From an uncultured Planctomycetaceae bacterium (GTDB lineage Bacteria; Planctomycetota; Planctomycetia; Planctomycetales; Planctomycetaceae): a DNA stretch of 9,718 nt. Positions 1-6,810 of this stretch are shown piece after piece; position 1 is the stretch's first letter; each line of letters opens with the position of its first letter. Made by a program: the position numbers and the translations under genes. The notes beneath the pieces are model-generated. The model did not search any database. It was not told the DNA's origin and worked only from the letters and a program-made list of their open reading frames with translations. The stretch covers positions 1-9,718 of the forward strand of contig CAIJTL010001158.1 in assembly GCA_903823545.1 (NCBI GenBank). The letters are read 5' to 3'.

Positions 1-1448
1 GTTACGGCGTTTCCGCCGACATCGGTGAGACGGAAGTCGCGGCCGTTATATCGGTACGTCAACTTGAGGTGATTAAGCCCCAAAAGGTGCAAGATCGTCG
101 CGTGAAGATCGTTGACGTGGACCTTGTTGACTGCCGCTTTGAAGCCAACTTCGTCAGTTTCGCCATAGCTGGTTCCACCTTTCACGCCTCCTCCTGCAAA
201 CCAGAACGTGAAGGCGTGCGGGTTATGATCTCGTCCGGTGCCACCCTTTTGTACGATTGGTAAGCGTCCGAATTCACCGCCCCAAATGACGAGTGTGTCG
301 TTGAGCAAACCGCGTTGCGCGAGATCTTCTAGCAGAGCGGCAACCGGTTGATCGGTCTCCTGGGCGAAGCCAGTGTGATTCTCTTTGATATTGGCGTGAC
401 CATCCCAGCTTCGTTCGTTCTCCATGCCGCCGGAGTAAATCTGCACGAAGCGGACGCCACGCTCGACCATGCGGCGCGCGATCAGACATTGCTTAGCAAA
501 GTGCTCGCATTTCTTGACGTCGAGACCATACATCTTCTGAATGTGATCCGGCTCCTTTTCGATTGCGAGTGCATCGGGGGCGGCAGACTGCATGCGATAA
601 GCGAGTTCAAAGCTCTCGATCCGTGCGGCGAGTTCCAGTTCTTCTGGCTTCTTCTGCAACGCCTGACGGTTCAGCTTCGCGAGCAAATCTAACTGCGAAC
701 GCTGTTGCACGTTGGTCATCTCGGCGGGGCGATTGAGATTATCAATCGGGTCACCTTGCGGCTTGAGCCACGTTCCTTGGAAGACACTCGGCAAAAAACC
801 GGCTCCCCAGTTTTGTGAATAGCCTTTCGGCAGGCCGCGTCCGAGTGGATCGCTCATTACAACGAACGCCGGGAGGTCTTGGCTTTCGGTCCCGAGACCG
901 TACGTGACCCAACTCCCGACGCAGGGGTTCCCCATACGTGGGACTCCCGAGTTCATGGTAAAAAGCGCAGGGCTATGATTATTTGAGTCGGTATGGCAGG
1001 AATGAATGAACGCCATCTTGTCGACGTGCTTGGACAAGTTTGGAAAGATCTCGCTGACCCATGTCCCGCTCTGGCCATGTTGTGCCCACTGAAACGGGGA
1101 CTTCATGAGAGGTCCGACTGCTCCGGTGAAGAAGCCGGTGTTTTTGTCGAACCCCTCCAGCTCAACACCATCCTTCTTGGCAAGTTGCGGTCGGTAGTTC
1201 CAAGTATCGACTTGGCTTGGGCCACCATTCATGAAGAGCCAAATTACAGACTTTGCTCGCGCAGGAAAATGTGGCTTCCCCGGTGCAAGGGGATTGAGAC
1301 GCCGATCATTAGTTCCCGCAGCGTATGCCTCAGGCGCGAGAAGCCCTTGTTGTGCCAACAGAGTCGCCAGCCCAATCAAGCCAGCTCCACCGCCACATCG
1401 AGCCAACATCGCACGTCGGTCAAAATCTTGTTCGATTAGGTTCATCAT
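1..1448 (-). CDS. DUF1501 family secreted protein (C-terminus cut by window edge)
   Basis: The frame is open for 482 codons from the ATG at 1448 to the left edge, so only the last residues are missing. The N-terminus has a twin-arginine pattern (FDRR at residues 9-12) followed by a Gly/Ala/Leu-rich stretch at about 18-38, so Tat export is likely. The family core is clear: WLFMNGGPSQVDTW at 70-83, GGEFGR at 390-395 and GRDHNP at 405-410, then a Gly-rich block and a final YNGRDFRLTDVGG segment. DUF1501 proteins are numerous in planctomycetes and distantly resemble sulfatases/alkaline phosphatases; their substrates are unknown. A second ATG follows directly at 1445. An SD-like GAGGA (1457-1461, minus strand) lies 8 bases before the first ATG. 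The upstream gene is a GH3 enzyme 128 bases away, rather than the DUF1549/DUF1553 cytochrome-type partner often found beside this family. Family call is firm; function is unknown. Confidence 0.93.
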   Translation of the reverse strand, partial: MMNLIEQDFDRRAMLARCGGGAGLIGLATLLAQQGLLAPEAYAAGTNDRRLNPLAPGKPHFPARAKSVIWLFMNGGPSQVDTWNYRPQLAKKDGVELEGFDKNTGFFTGAVGPLMKSPFQWAQHGQSGTWVSEIFPNLSKHVDKMAFIHSCHTDSNNHSPALFTMNSGVPRMGNPCVGSWVTYGLGTESQDLPAFVVMSDPLGRGLPKGYSQNWGAGFLPSVFQGTWLKPQGDPIDNLNRPAEMTNVQQRSQLDLLAKLNRQALQKKPEELELAARIESFELAYRMQSAAPDALAIEKEPDHIQKMYGLDVKKCEHFAKQCLIARRMVERGVRFVQIYSGGMENERSWDGHANIKENHTGFAQETDQPVAALLEDLAQRGLLNDTLVIWGGEFGRLPIVQKGGTGRDHNPHAFTFWFAGGGVKGGTSYGETDEVGFKAAVNKVHVNDLHATILHLLGLNHLKLTYRYNGRDFRLTDVGGNAV

Positions 1449-1576
1449 GAGTGCAATCCTCAAGAGTTTTTCAATCCGTCACCGACGAGTTTGCGGCCAC
1501 GATCATTCCAACGATCGACACGAAGGGCAATCAATGAATTCGCAAAGTCTTGGAAGAGAGCACCGAGTACGACGGC
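1449..1576. other. Intergenic gap between GH3 gene and DUF1501 gene
   Basis: This 128-base spacer separates two minus-strand genes. Apart from the SD-like GAGGA close to the DUF1501 start, I see no convincing promoter, no terminator hairpin with a T-run and no small gene. Read-through from the GH3 gene is therefore possible but not shown. Confidence 0.5.
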
Positions 1577-3331
1577 TCACGGAATGAGGCTGCCACCGAA
1601 TGCGCGAGCAACGACCTCCATGTCCGGCAGCAAACACGGATGCTTGTACTGCTCAAGGCTGCCGCCGAACTTTGACTGACGTTGTGAGGCAAAGCGGCCC
1701 CAGGTGCCTGGTTTTAACCGAGCAATTCGAATTGAACCGAGTCGGCTAGTGGCTCGTTTCTCATCGTACTCGCAGTTCAACGCACGTAATTCTTCGTCAA
1801 CTGAAACAGCGAAGCGATCGGCGAGCGCAGCAGTGGCCAGTTCGCCCTCTTCAATCAAGATTTGGTAATAGGGAGGCTCGCCCCACACTGGGGTGAGAGT
1901 GAACATGGAAACGCGATGATTCAGTGACTTCAATGCCAAGCCCACGGCATCGACGGCTTGTGACTCTGAGATTTTCTCGCCGGTGAGATTCGAGATATGT
2001 GCCCCTTTGTGGAGGAACCTCAATAATGGAGTTGTCCCCACATGACCGGTACACCGGACGACATCGCTGATGTTGTACCGATAAAGGCCAGACGAAGTTG
2101 TCAGCAGAATGTAGTAGTCGCAATCACGCTCTAGTTCATGAGCCCCCAAAACGATGGGATTGGGCTGGCCATGTTCCGAAACCGGGATGAACTCAAAATA
2201 GTGAGTGCTCACATCGAGAATTCCATCCGAGGAGCCATCTTGCATCGGAATCGTCATGCGGCCTTCGCTGGCAGAAAGCCCGTGGTCTCGAAGGACAACT
2301 TGATCACCAAAATGTTGCCGCAGTGATGGCAAATAAGCAGAGCAGCTTCCTCCTGTCCAGACGCCGAGTTGTTCCAAGCTCGGCCAAACATCACCCAGTC
2401 GCAGCATTCCGGATTTATGGACAACCGCTTCCAGATGGCGCGCTCGCTGAGGTCGTCTTCGCGAAAGCCGACTCTTCAAAGCATATCGAACTTCATCTGA
2501 GACAGCGAATTTGGCGGAAAGTGTTCCGTCGGCAATGTCGCGGATGAGCGATTCTTTTTCGGAATCAGCAAGCGAGGCGAGTTGCACGAGCGTGCTCGGA
2601 TTTGCAGTGGTAATCATTCCGACGTTATCGTCAGCCAAACCGAGTCGCAAAATTGTGTAGTACTTACTCTGTGCGTTGTCGATCTTTGAAACGGCATACG
2701 GGATCGTATACATGAACCGCACGACCGACCGTTGAGAGGCCATCGCGAGCCCGCTGATGTTGCCGCACGGCATTCCGGATTCGGTGCGATAGCGATTGAA
2801 GTCGCTAGTAATTTGCAGAATGTTTTTTGAATTGAGGCCCGGACGCGCATCGTAAGACTGGATGCCCCAAATCTGCCAACCGCGTCGGTAATCATCTAAA
2901 AACTGTTGGGTAATCGGGATGAACTTCGCCGCAGATGTCGTCCCACTACTGAGTGCAAACATCAAGAGCTTGTTTTGCGGCCCCAGGAGCGCGCCGGTCT
3001 CTCCTGTCTTGAGTCTTTCGATATAGGGGCGAAAGATTTCAAAGTCCGCAACTGGCAATCGCGAACGAAACTCAGTTGTGCTGAGCGACTCCGTCAATCC
3101 GCGTTCTTGGCTGAAACGGCTGGCCGCATTCAGCCTCAGCAGTCGGCGGAGCACGTCGTGCTGGGTGGCTCGGCAATCTTCCGCAGCTTTCAGGAATCGT
3201 CGGGATTCACGGCGAAGCTTTCTGCGAAACAACGCACCTAGGAGCGATCGCAACCGGTCTTTCAACCGAGACCGTTTTTGAGGAGTCACAACCTGATTGC
3301 TAGTTGCAGGATTCATGCGAGTGGTGCTCAC
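1577..3331 (-). CDS. GH3-family acyl-adenylating enzyme (GH3 auxin-responsive promoter family)
   Basis: This 584-residue protein belongs to the GH3 branch of the ANL adenylating superfamily, whose plant members conjugate acyl acids such as indole-3-acetate or jasmonate to amino acids through an acyl-AMP. Three nucleotide-binding motifs are visible in order: a Ser/Thr/Gly loop SSGTTSAAKFIP at 128-139, SASEG at 353-357, and YRYNISDVVR at 417-426, followed by GEKISE at 451-456. The length is normal for the family. The first 50 residues are very basic (many Arg/Lys), so the N-terminus may contact membrane or nucleic acid, or may be over-extended. The start is uncertain: GTG at 3331 gives 584 residues and ATG at 3316 gives 579, and neither has a clear SD. 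The acid and amine substrates of bacterial members are mostly unknown, so no plant-hormone role should be assumed. Confidence 0.9.
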   Translation of the reverse strand: MSTTRMNPATSNQVVTPQKRSRLKDRLRSLLGALFRRKLRRESRRFLKAAEDCRATQHDVLRRLLRLNAASRFSQERGLTESLSTTEFRSRLPVADFEIFRPYIERLKTGETGALLGPQNKLLMFALSSGTTSAAKFIPITQQFLDDYRRGWQIWGIQSYDARPGLNSKNILQITSDFNRYRTESGMPCGNISGLAMASQRSVVRFMYTIPYAVSKIDNAQSKYYTILRLGLADDNVGMITTANPSTLVQLASLADSEKESLIRDIADGTLSAKFAVSDEVRYALKSRLSRRRPQRARHLEAVVHKSGMLRLGDVWPSLEQLGVWTGGSCSAYLPSLRQHFGDQVVLRDHGLSASEGRMTIPMQDGSSDGILDVSTHYFEFIPVSEHGQPNPIVLGAHELERDCDYYILLTTSSGLYRYNISDVVRCTGHVGTTPLLRFLHKGAHISNLTGEKISESQAVDAVGLALKSLNHRVSMFTLTPVWGEPPYYQILIEEGELATAALADRFAVSVDEELRALNCEYDEKRATSRLGSIRIARLKPGTWGRFASQRQSKFGGSLEQYKHPCLLPDMEVVARAFGGSLIP

Positions 3332-3411
3332 GTCACGCAGGAAACCAGATCGCGCTGGGCATAGTTACGAGGAGCCAAAGCGCCAATTCGCTGGTTGAGT
3401 TAGCTTGGCCG

Positions 3412-3425
3412 AGATTACCTAATCT
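3412..3425. promoter_or_regulatory. 14-bp palindrome upstream of the GH3 gene, possible operator or promoter element
   Basis: AGATTA-CC-TAATCT is a perfect palindrome with 6-base arms, lying 81 bases upstream of the GH3 GTG. On the minus strand its right half reads TAATCT and lies 18 bases after TTGTTG, so it could overlap a weak sigma70 -10 element. A repressor site or promoter for the GH3 gene would fit the position, but no regulator gene is nearby and such a short palindrome can arise by chance. Confidence 0.25.
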
Positions 3426-3443
3426 GTCACGACATCAACAAAC

Positions 3444-3485
3444 TAACGTCCGGTTTTCGACGCCAGAGCGGGAGCGTGGACGTTA
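3444..3485. repeat. 8-bp inverted repeat with 26-base spacer
   Basis: TAACGTCC at 3444-3451 is matched by GGACGTTA at 3478-3485. It lies between the GH3 start region and the terminator of the small basic protein gene. There is no T-run beside it, so it is not a typical terminator. Its role is unknown. Confidence 0.3.
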
Positions 3486-3505
3486 ACCGTTACCAGTAAA
3501 AACAC

Positions 3506-3534
3506 AAATGCCCGCGCTCTTTACGCGGGCATTT
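3506..3534 (-). terminator. Rho-independent terminator of the small basic protein gene
   Basis: A perfect 11-base inverted repeat (AAATGCCCGCG at 3506-3516 and its complement at 3524-3534) encloses a 7-base loop. On the minus strand the stem is followed by GTGTTTTT, which supplies the U-run. It begins 17 bases after the stop codon of the minus-strand gene at 3552. On the plus strand the trailing sequence is poorer in T, so termination should be mainly for minus-strand transcripts. It separates the small basic protein gene from the GH3 gene. Confidence 0.88.
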
Positions 3535-3551
3535 GATTAATCAACCGAAAA

Positions 3552-3845
3552 CTACTTCTTGGCACCAGCCTTAGCGCCGGGAGCGGCAGCCTTCGCAGCA
3601 GGAGCTCCACCTTTGGCGCCCTTCGCTCCCTTGCCACCCTTGGCGTCAGCGTCTTCTTCTTTCTTTACTTTCTTCTTCTTGCCAACAGTCGCCCGGAAGA
3701 CGCGCTGCTTAGGTAGGCCGACAGGACTTTGTCCTTCAACCCACTTCTCATCGGCTACCAACAGATTGATCCGCTCTTCGCGGGAATAAACGCTCCGTTG
3801 GCGAACCAATCGGCTCTTTCGCCGGAGACTCTTGTGCAACGCCAC
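3552..3845 (-). CDS. Small basic protein (PVC-group family) with Lys/Ala/Gly-rich tail
   Basis: The start is a GTG at 3845, giving 97 residues. It is fixed by a textbook AAGGAG 7 bases upstream and by the conserved N-terminus (LHKSLRRKSRLVRQRSV at 3-19). Residues 1-48 match what I recall of the 'small basic protein' family of Planctomycetes, Verrucomicrobia and Chlamydiae (TIGR04137-type), including SREERI at 21-26, W35 and GLPK at 43-46. Its function is not established. From residue 56 the protein continues into a low-complexity tail: KKKKVKK, a short acidic patch at 63-67, then GGKGAKGAKGG and Ala/Pro/Lys repeats to the end. This resembles histone H1-like C-termini, so nucleic-acid binding is a reasonable inference. 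The gene stands alone, with its own strong SD and terminator, which suggests high independent expression. An in-frame ATG at 3872 is less likely because the SD would then lie inside the gene. Confidence 0.85.
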   Translation of the reverse strand: MALHKSLRRKSRLVRQRSVYSREERINLLVADEKWVEGQSPVGLPKQRVFRATVGKKKKVKKEEDADAKGGKGAKGAKGGAPAAKAAAPGAKAGAKK

Positions 3846-3852
3846 GTCACAA

Positions 3853-3858
3853 CTCCTT
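3853..3858 (-). promoter_or_regulatory. Strong Shine-Dalgarno site deciding the GTG start at 3845
   Basis: The minus strand reads AAGGAG, 7 bases before GTG. This full consensus match is stronger than at any other gene in the window and selects the 97-residue form over a 106-residue form starting at 3872. Confidence 0.8.
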
Positions 3859-3887
3859 GAGACTTTCCGCAATTCGGACTAGCTGGT

Positions 3888-3916
3888 TTGTCAGTTATCA
3901 AGGCCATACATATAAA
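3888..3916 (+). promoter_or_regulatory. Sigma70-like promoter candidate for nrdR
   Basis: TTGTCA (3888-3893) and TATAAA (3911-3916) are separated by 17 bases, close to the consensus hexamers and spacing. It faces nrdR, whose ATG is about 170 bases downstream, implying a long leader. The site lies in the divergent region shared with the small basic protein gene. No promoter for that gene could be picked with confidence. Confidence 0.45.
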
Positions 3917-4088
3917 CTGCCTGACCTTGAGAAGGGGCGGATTCTAGGTAGCACCTACGAGCATTGCAACCTGATCGCTGAGCTTGGTTCCGAAGTGGAA
4001 TTTGGCGAATTTTTCGCAGGAATTCCTTTGGCTGAAATGCCTCCTCAACGATCGAGGGTGGTACAACTCCGGGAAAAGGGATTCTCCC

Positions 4089-4547
4089 ATGATGTGCGTC
4101 TTCTGTCGGCATGATGAAACTAAAGTTATTGACACTCGAATGAGTGACTCGTTTGTGATCCGTCGCCGACGCGAGTGCTTGAAATGTGCTCGGCGATTCA
4201 CGACACATGAGAGAATCGAAGAATCTCAGATGAAGGTCATTAAGAAGGATGGAACGCGGGTTCCATTTGACCGGGAAAAGATTCGCCGCGGCCTTGAAAA
4301 GGCCTGCTATAAACGCCCTATTAGTGCCAGCCAGATCGACGAAATCGTGCGTGATGTCGAAACCGACGCCAACGACAATTTCGACCGCGAGGTGCCCGCT
4401 CGGTACATCGGCGAAAAGGTTTTTAATCGACTTCGATCGCTCGACCACGTGGCGTTCGTTCGGTTCGCGTCAGTTTATCGCGAATTTCAGGACGTCCGCG
4501 ACTTCATGGAGCAGGTCGATACTATTCTGCGCGATCGCAGAAAGTGA
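4089..4547 (+). CDS. nrdR: Transcriptional repressor NrdR (ribonucleotide reductase regulator)
   Basis: This 152-residue protein has the NrdR layout. An N-terminal zinc ribbon has Cys pairs at 3/6 and 30/33, with the signature [18 protein letters not shown] at 24-41. An ATP-cone domain follows at about 47-137 ([16 protein letters not shown] onward). In characterised bacteria NrdR senses ATP/dATP and represses ribonucleotide reductase genes by binding NrdR boxes. No nrd gene or obvious box pair is in the window. I place the start at the first of two adjacent ATGs (4089 and 4092), because NrdR proteins begin right at the first CxxC and AAAAGGG (4074-4080) sits 8 bases upstream. The same frame extends back to an ATG at 3984, but those 35 extra residues are foreign to the family. 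The last residues are DRRK. Confidence 0.96.
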   Translation: MMCVFCRHDETKVIDTRMSDSFVIRRRRECLKCARRFTTHERIEESQMKVIKKDGTRVPFDREKIRRGLEKACYKRPISASQIDEIVRDVETDANDNFDREVPARYIGEKVFNRLRSLDHVAFVRFASVYREFQDVRDFMEQVDTILRDRRK

Positions 4548-4792
4548 TTGCTGTAAGCAAGCGTTGAGATCAGGCCGCTCTATTCGCGACCGTTCGAGTT
4601 CCTCTCTGATTTGCTGATCTACGAGATACTCTGTTTTCCAGCACGACGGGCCGCGTTTTCCAATTCGAAGCGTGTCTGACTACAATCCCGCTCGCGCTGA
4701 GCACGCCCCGGAACAAAAGCCCTTCCGACTGTGTTCCGCATCGAAAGAAGCAATAATCTTTCTGATTTCCTCGGTCGAAAAGCGATAGCACT
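4548..4792 (+). other. Intergenic region between nrdR and folE
   Basis: This 245-base gap shows no terminator-like hairpin with a T-run and no convincing small gene. It contains a possible promoter for folE, listed separately, and an AATAAT at 4752-4757 with no good -35 partner. Confidence 0.4.
4658..4686 (+). promoter_or_regulatory. Weak promoter candidate for folE
   Basis: TACAAT (4681-4686) is a good -10 match, with a poor -35 (TTCCAA, 4658-4663) 17 bases upstream. It lies about 105 bases before the folE start. The call is tentative. Confidence 0.28.
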
Positions 4793-5380
4793 GTGAGCGA
4801 ACAACCTGTATCAACTCCTTCCGTTGACCTCCCTCGAATTGAGCGAGCGGTTCGCGAAATTCTCGCAGCAGTCGGCGAAGACCCTAATCGTGAAGGGCTC
4901 CTCGAAACGCCAAGTCGAGTCGCGCGGATGTATGCCGAGTTGTTTTCGGGACTGCATTCCGAGCCGGGGCGACATCTCAAGAAAGTTTTCGCTGAGGAAT
5001 ACGACGAGTTGGTTCTCGTCCGAGACATCACCTTCAACAGCATGTGTGAGCACCACCTACTGCCATTTATTGGCAAAGCTCACGTCGGCTATTTGCCTAA
5101 CGGCAAGATCGCGGGCCTGAGCAAGTTGGCTCGAGTTGTTGAAGAAGTATCGAAACGCCCGCAAGTTCAAGAACGCATGACACACACGATTGCCGACCTT
5201 TTGCATCACGAACTTGATGCGAAGGGCGTCGTCGTCGTCCTCGAAGCAGAGCACTCTTGCATGACGATTCGAGGAGTCCGCAAGCCTGGCAGCATCACGA
5301 TCACCAGTGCGGTCCGCGGCCTGTTCCTGACGAATCAATCTAGCCGCGCCGAAGTTATGTCGCTGATCAATCGAAAGTAA
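4793..5380 (+). CDS. folE: GTP cyclohydrolase I (FolE)
   Basis: This 195-residue cytoplasmic enzyme converts GTP to 7,8-dihydroneopterin triphosphate plus formate, the first step of folate and related pterin synthesis. The length is normal for bacterial FolE. The zinc ligands are visible: C85 and H88 in [11 protein letters not shown] (82-92) and C156 in EHSCMTIRG (153-161). The family blocks [10 protein letters not shown] (108-117) and RPQVQERMT (122-130) are intact, as is the TPSRVARMY stretch (39-47). The cysteine ligands place it in the zinc-dependent type IA class. The start is GTG with no strong SD; the N-terminal 12 residues are variable, so a start slightly further in is possible. The next gene begins 9 bases after the stop codon, suggesting co-transcription. 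Confidence 0.97.
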   Translation: MSEQPVSTPSVDLPRIERAVREILAAVGEDPNREGLLETPSRVARMYAELFSGLHSEPGRHLKKVFAEEYDELVLVRDITFNSMCEHHLLPFIGKAHVGYLPNGKIAGLSKLARVVEEVSKRPQVQERMTHTIADLLHHELDAKGVVVVLEAEHSCMTIRGVRKPGSITITSAVRGLFLTNQSSRAEVMSLINRK

Positions 5381-5389
5381 TCACGTACC

Positions 5390-6274
5390 ATGATTGCTCA
5401 GTTTGCTTGGCGATTGATTTGCGGCATGAGCCTGATGTGGGCACTGATGCCTCGCAAGCAAGTCACCTCCGGCTTCTTTCGGATTCAGATGTTGGTGGTG
5501 ATGGGCTTGGGCGTGCTTGGAGCGATGAGCGACGCAATGGACGCGCAGTCGGCAATTCGCGAGGCAGGCTCAACTGTATTGGAAGCGAACATTCCGTCTC
5601 CATTTGTCGCTAGCTTGCCAGCCAGCATCACGGCGTTCATGGGATTTTTGGGATCCGCTTTGTGGACCTTAGAGCGCAGAACAGGCGCCGCACGAATTGG
5701 ATTCGGAATTCTAATAACCTCAATGTGCTGGATTTGGACTTTGTGTTCCAGCGGTGCTGGGCACGATGGTTACATGCTCTACATCAACAACATGGTCGTT
5801 AAGGTCGGAATCCCGGCAATTTCCCTTGAATGTCACCCAATTTTGGCGTTTGTGTCAGAGATCACAGGTGCCGCAGTTGTCGGTGGTGCCGTTGTGGGAA
5901 TGTTGCTCGGGCACTGGTATTTGACCACACCGACGATGTCTATCGAGCCACTAAAACGCCTCAATCTAGTTCTTGGCATTTCAGGTGTGTTGAGACTGGT
6001 CGTTTCCGCTGTTGTTGTATTGATGTTGTGGAGTGGAGCGTTTAATTCCGTAGAAACAACATTTGCATTTTCGTCAGTCCCCAAATCTTGGCTTGGTTTG
6101 CGTTGGCTCGCCGGTGTCGTTGGGCCGATCATGGTGAGCTTGATGGTTTGGCGAATTTTGAAGTACCGCAACACTCAGGCGGCGACCGGTGTATTGTTTG
6201 TCGGAGTCATCTTGGCGTTTATCGGCGACATGACGGCGGCGTTGTTGTTGCACGAGACCAAGCTGCCGTTCTGA
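5390..6274 (+). CDS. Uncharacterised polytopic membrane protein, about eight helices
   Basis: I do not recognise a named family for this 294-residue integral membrane protein. Hydrophobic segments lie at about 5-20, 32-48, 72-92, 102-119, 150-177, 192-214, 234-256 and 264-287, giving roughly eight helices and only short loops. Distinctive stretches that look conserved are GHWYLTTPTM at 174-183 with PLKRLN just after (187-192), and KYRNTQAATGVLFV at 258-271. A soluble loop at about 120-148 carries His, Asp and Cys residues. The ATG at 5390 is 9 bases after the folE stop, with only a weak upstream GAAAG; ATGs at codons 13 and 16 are alternatives. Its place between folE and redox-type genes suggests a respiratory or transport role, but that is only inference. 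Confidence 0.82.
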   Translation: MIAQFAWRLICGMSLMWALMPRKQVTSGFFRIQMLVVMGLGVLGAMSDAMDAQSAIREAGSTVLEANIPSPFVASLPASITAFMGFLGSALWTLERRTGAARIGFGILITSMCWIWTLCSSGAGHDGYMLYINNMVVKVGIPAISLECHPILAFVSEITGAAVVGGAVVGMLLGHWYLTTPTMSIEPLKRLNLVLGISGVLRLVVSAVVVLMLWSGAFNSVETTFAFSSVPKSWLGLRWLAGVVGPIMVSLMVWRILKYRNTQAATGVLFVGVILAFIGDMTAALLLHETKLPF

Positions 6275-6321
6275 GTGCGTACAGGTCTGAAATTTGAACT
6301 CTGTGATCTGAAGTCATTCCC

Positions 6322-6795
6322 ATGCAAATCGTCTTTGCTTGTCCAACCTGCGGTGGTCACAACGTTACTGAAGTCAGTTCAGAGACCGCAGACTTGCGGT
6401 GTGTGTCATGTTCGTGGCAGCGGCCGGTGTCAGCAGAAAATCGGTCGAGCCAAGAACCCCAAAGCTGTGTTGTTTGTGGTTGTGGCGACCTTTGGCGACA
6501 GAAAGATTTTCCTCAACGCATCGGCGTTTTGATGGTCGCCTCGGGCGCATTGATTAGCACATTTTTTTGGTGGTTCATGGAACCAGCCAAAGCGATCGGC
6601 GTGTTGCTCGTGTTCGCGTTGATCGATGGAGTGCTCTACGCTTTGATGCGTGATGTTCTGGTCTGTTATCGGTGCCGGTCGCGACATCGTCGAACGGCGT
6701 TCGATGGGCGACATGAGCGATTCAATCTGGAAACTCACGAGCGTTATCGGCAAGAGGCGATTCGGTTGGAAGAAGCTCAACGCGGGACGAAGTAG
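6322..6795 (+). CDS. Zinc-ribbon membrane protein, two helices, uncharacterised
   Basis: This 157-residue protein carries four CxxC pairs at 7/10, 27/30, 49/52 and 115/118, plus C54. The first two form a rubredoxin-like zinc ribbon. The third (CVVCGCGDLWRQKDFPQ, 49-65) leads directly into two transmembrane helices at about 67-86 and 91-109, and the fourth (CYRCRSRHRR) immediately follows the second helix. With two helices, both cysteine-rich ends should lie on the same, probably cytoplasmic, side. The C-terminal 35 residues are charged and probably helical (Arg/Glu-rich). The third and fourth pairs may make a second metal site closed across the membrane hairpin. No enzyme signature is seen. 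The stop is 15 bases before the oxidoreductase start, so the two are probably co-transcribed. Confidence 0.8.
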   Translation: MQIVFACPTCGGHNVTEVSSETADLRCVSCSWQRPVSAENRSSQEPQSCVVCGCGDLWRQKDFPQRIGVLMVASGALISTFFWWFMEPAKAIGVLLVFALIDGVLYALMRDVLVCYRCRSRHRRTAFDGRHERFNLETHERYRQEAIRLEEAQRGTK

Positions 6796-6798
6796 TCC

Positions 6799-6802
6799 GG
6801 AG
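6799..6802 (+). promoter_or_regulatory. Shine-Dalgarno site supporting the TTG start at 6811
   Basis: GGAG lies 8 bases before TTG, just after the stop codon of the zinc-ribbon gene. It favours TTG at 6811 over the first in-frame ATG at 6895, which would drop conserved N-terminal residues. Confidence 0.6.
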
Positions 6803-6810
6803 AGTACCAC

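Noticed and set aside
348..1439. Plus-strand open frames at 348-692 and 993-1439
   Set aside because: They lie antisense to the DUF1501 gene, whose frame is unbroken and carries all family motifs.
3846..3872. Longer form of the small basic protein starting at ATG 3872
   Set aside because: The AAGGAG sequence lies inside that extension, exactly 7 bases before the GTG at 3845, and the family N-terminus begins at the GTG.
3984..4088. 35-residue N-terminal extension of nrdR from an upstream ATG
   Set aside because: NrdR proteins start at the first CxxC. The extension has no family similarity, and AAAAGGG precedes the ATG at 4089.
3891..4448. 185-codon minus-strand open frame over nrdR
   Set aside because: It is antisense to nrdR and its product shows no recognisable domain.
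4547..4560. TTGCT-GTA-AGCAA hairpin just after nrdR
   Set aside because: A 5-base stem with no T-run is too weak to call a terminator.
4570..5076. 168-codon minus-strand open frame over the folE start
   Set aside because: The composition is a typical antisense shadow of folE; no SD or motif supports it.
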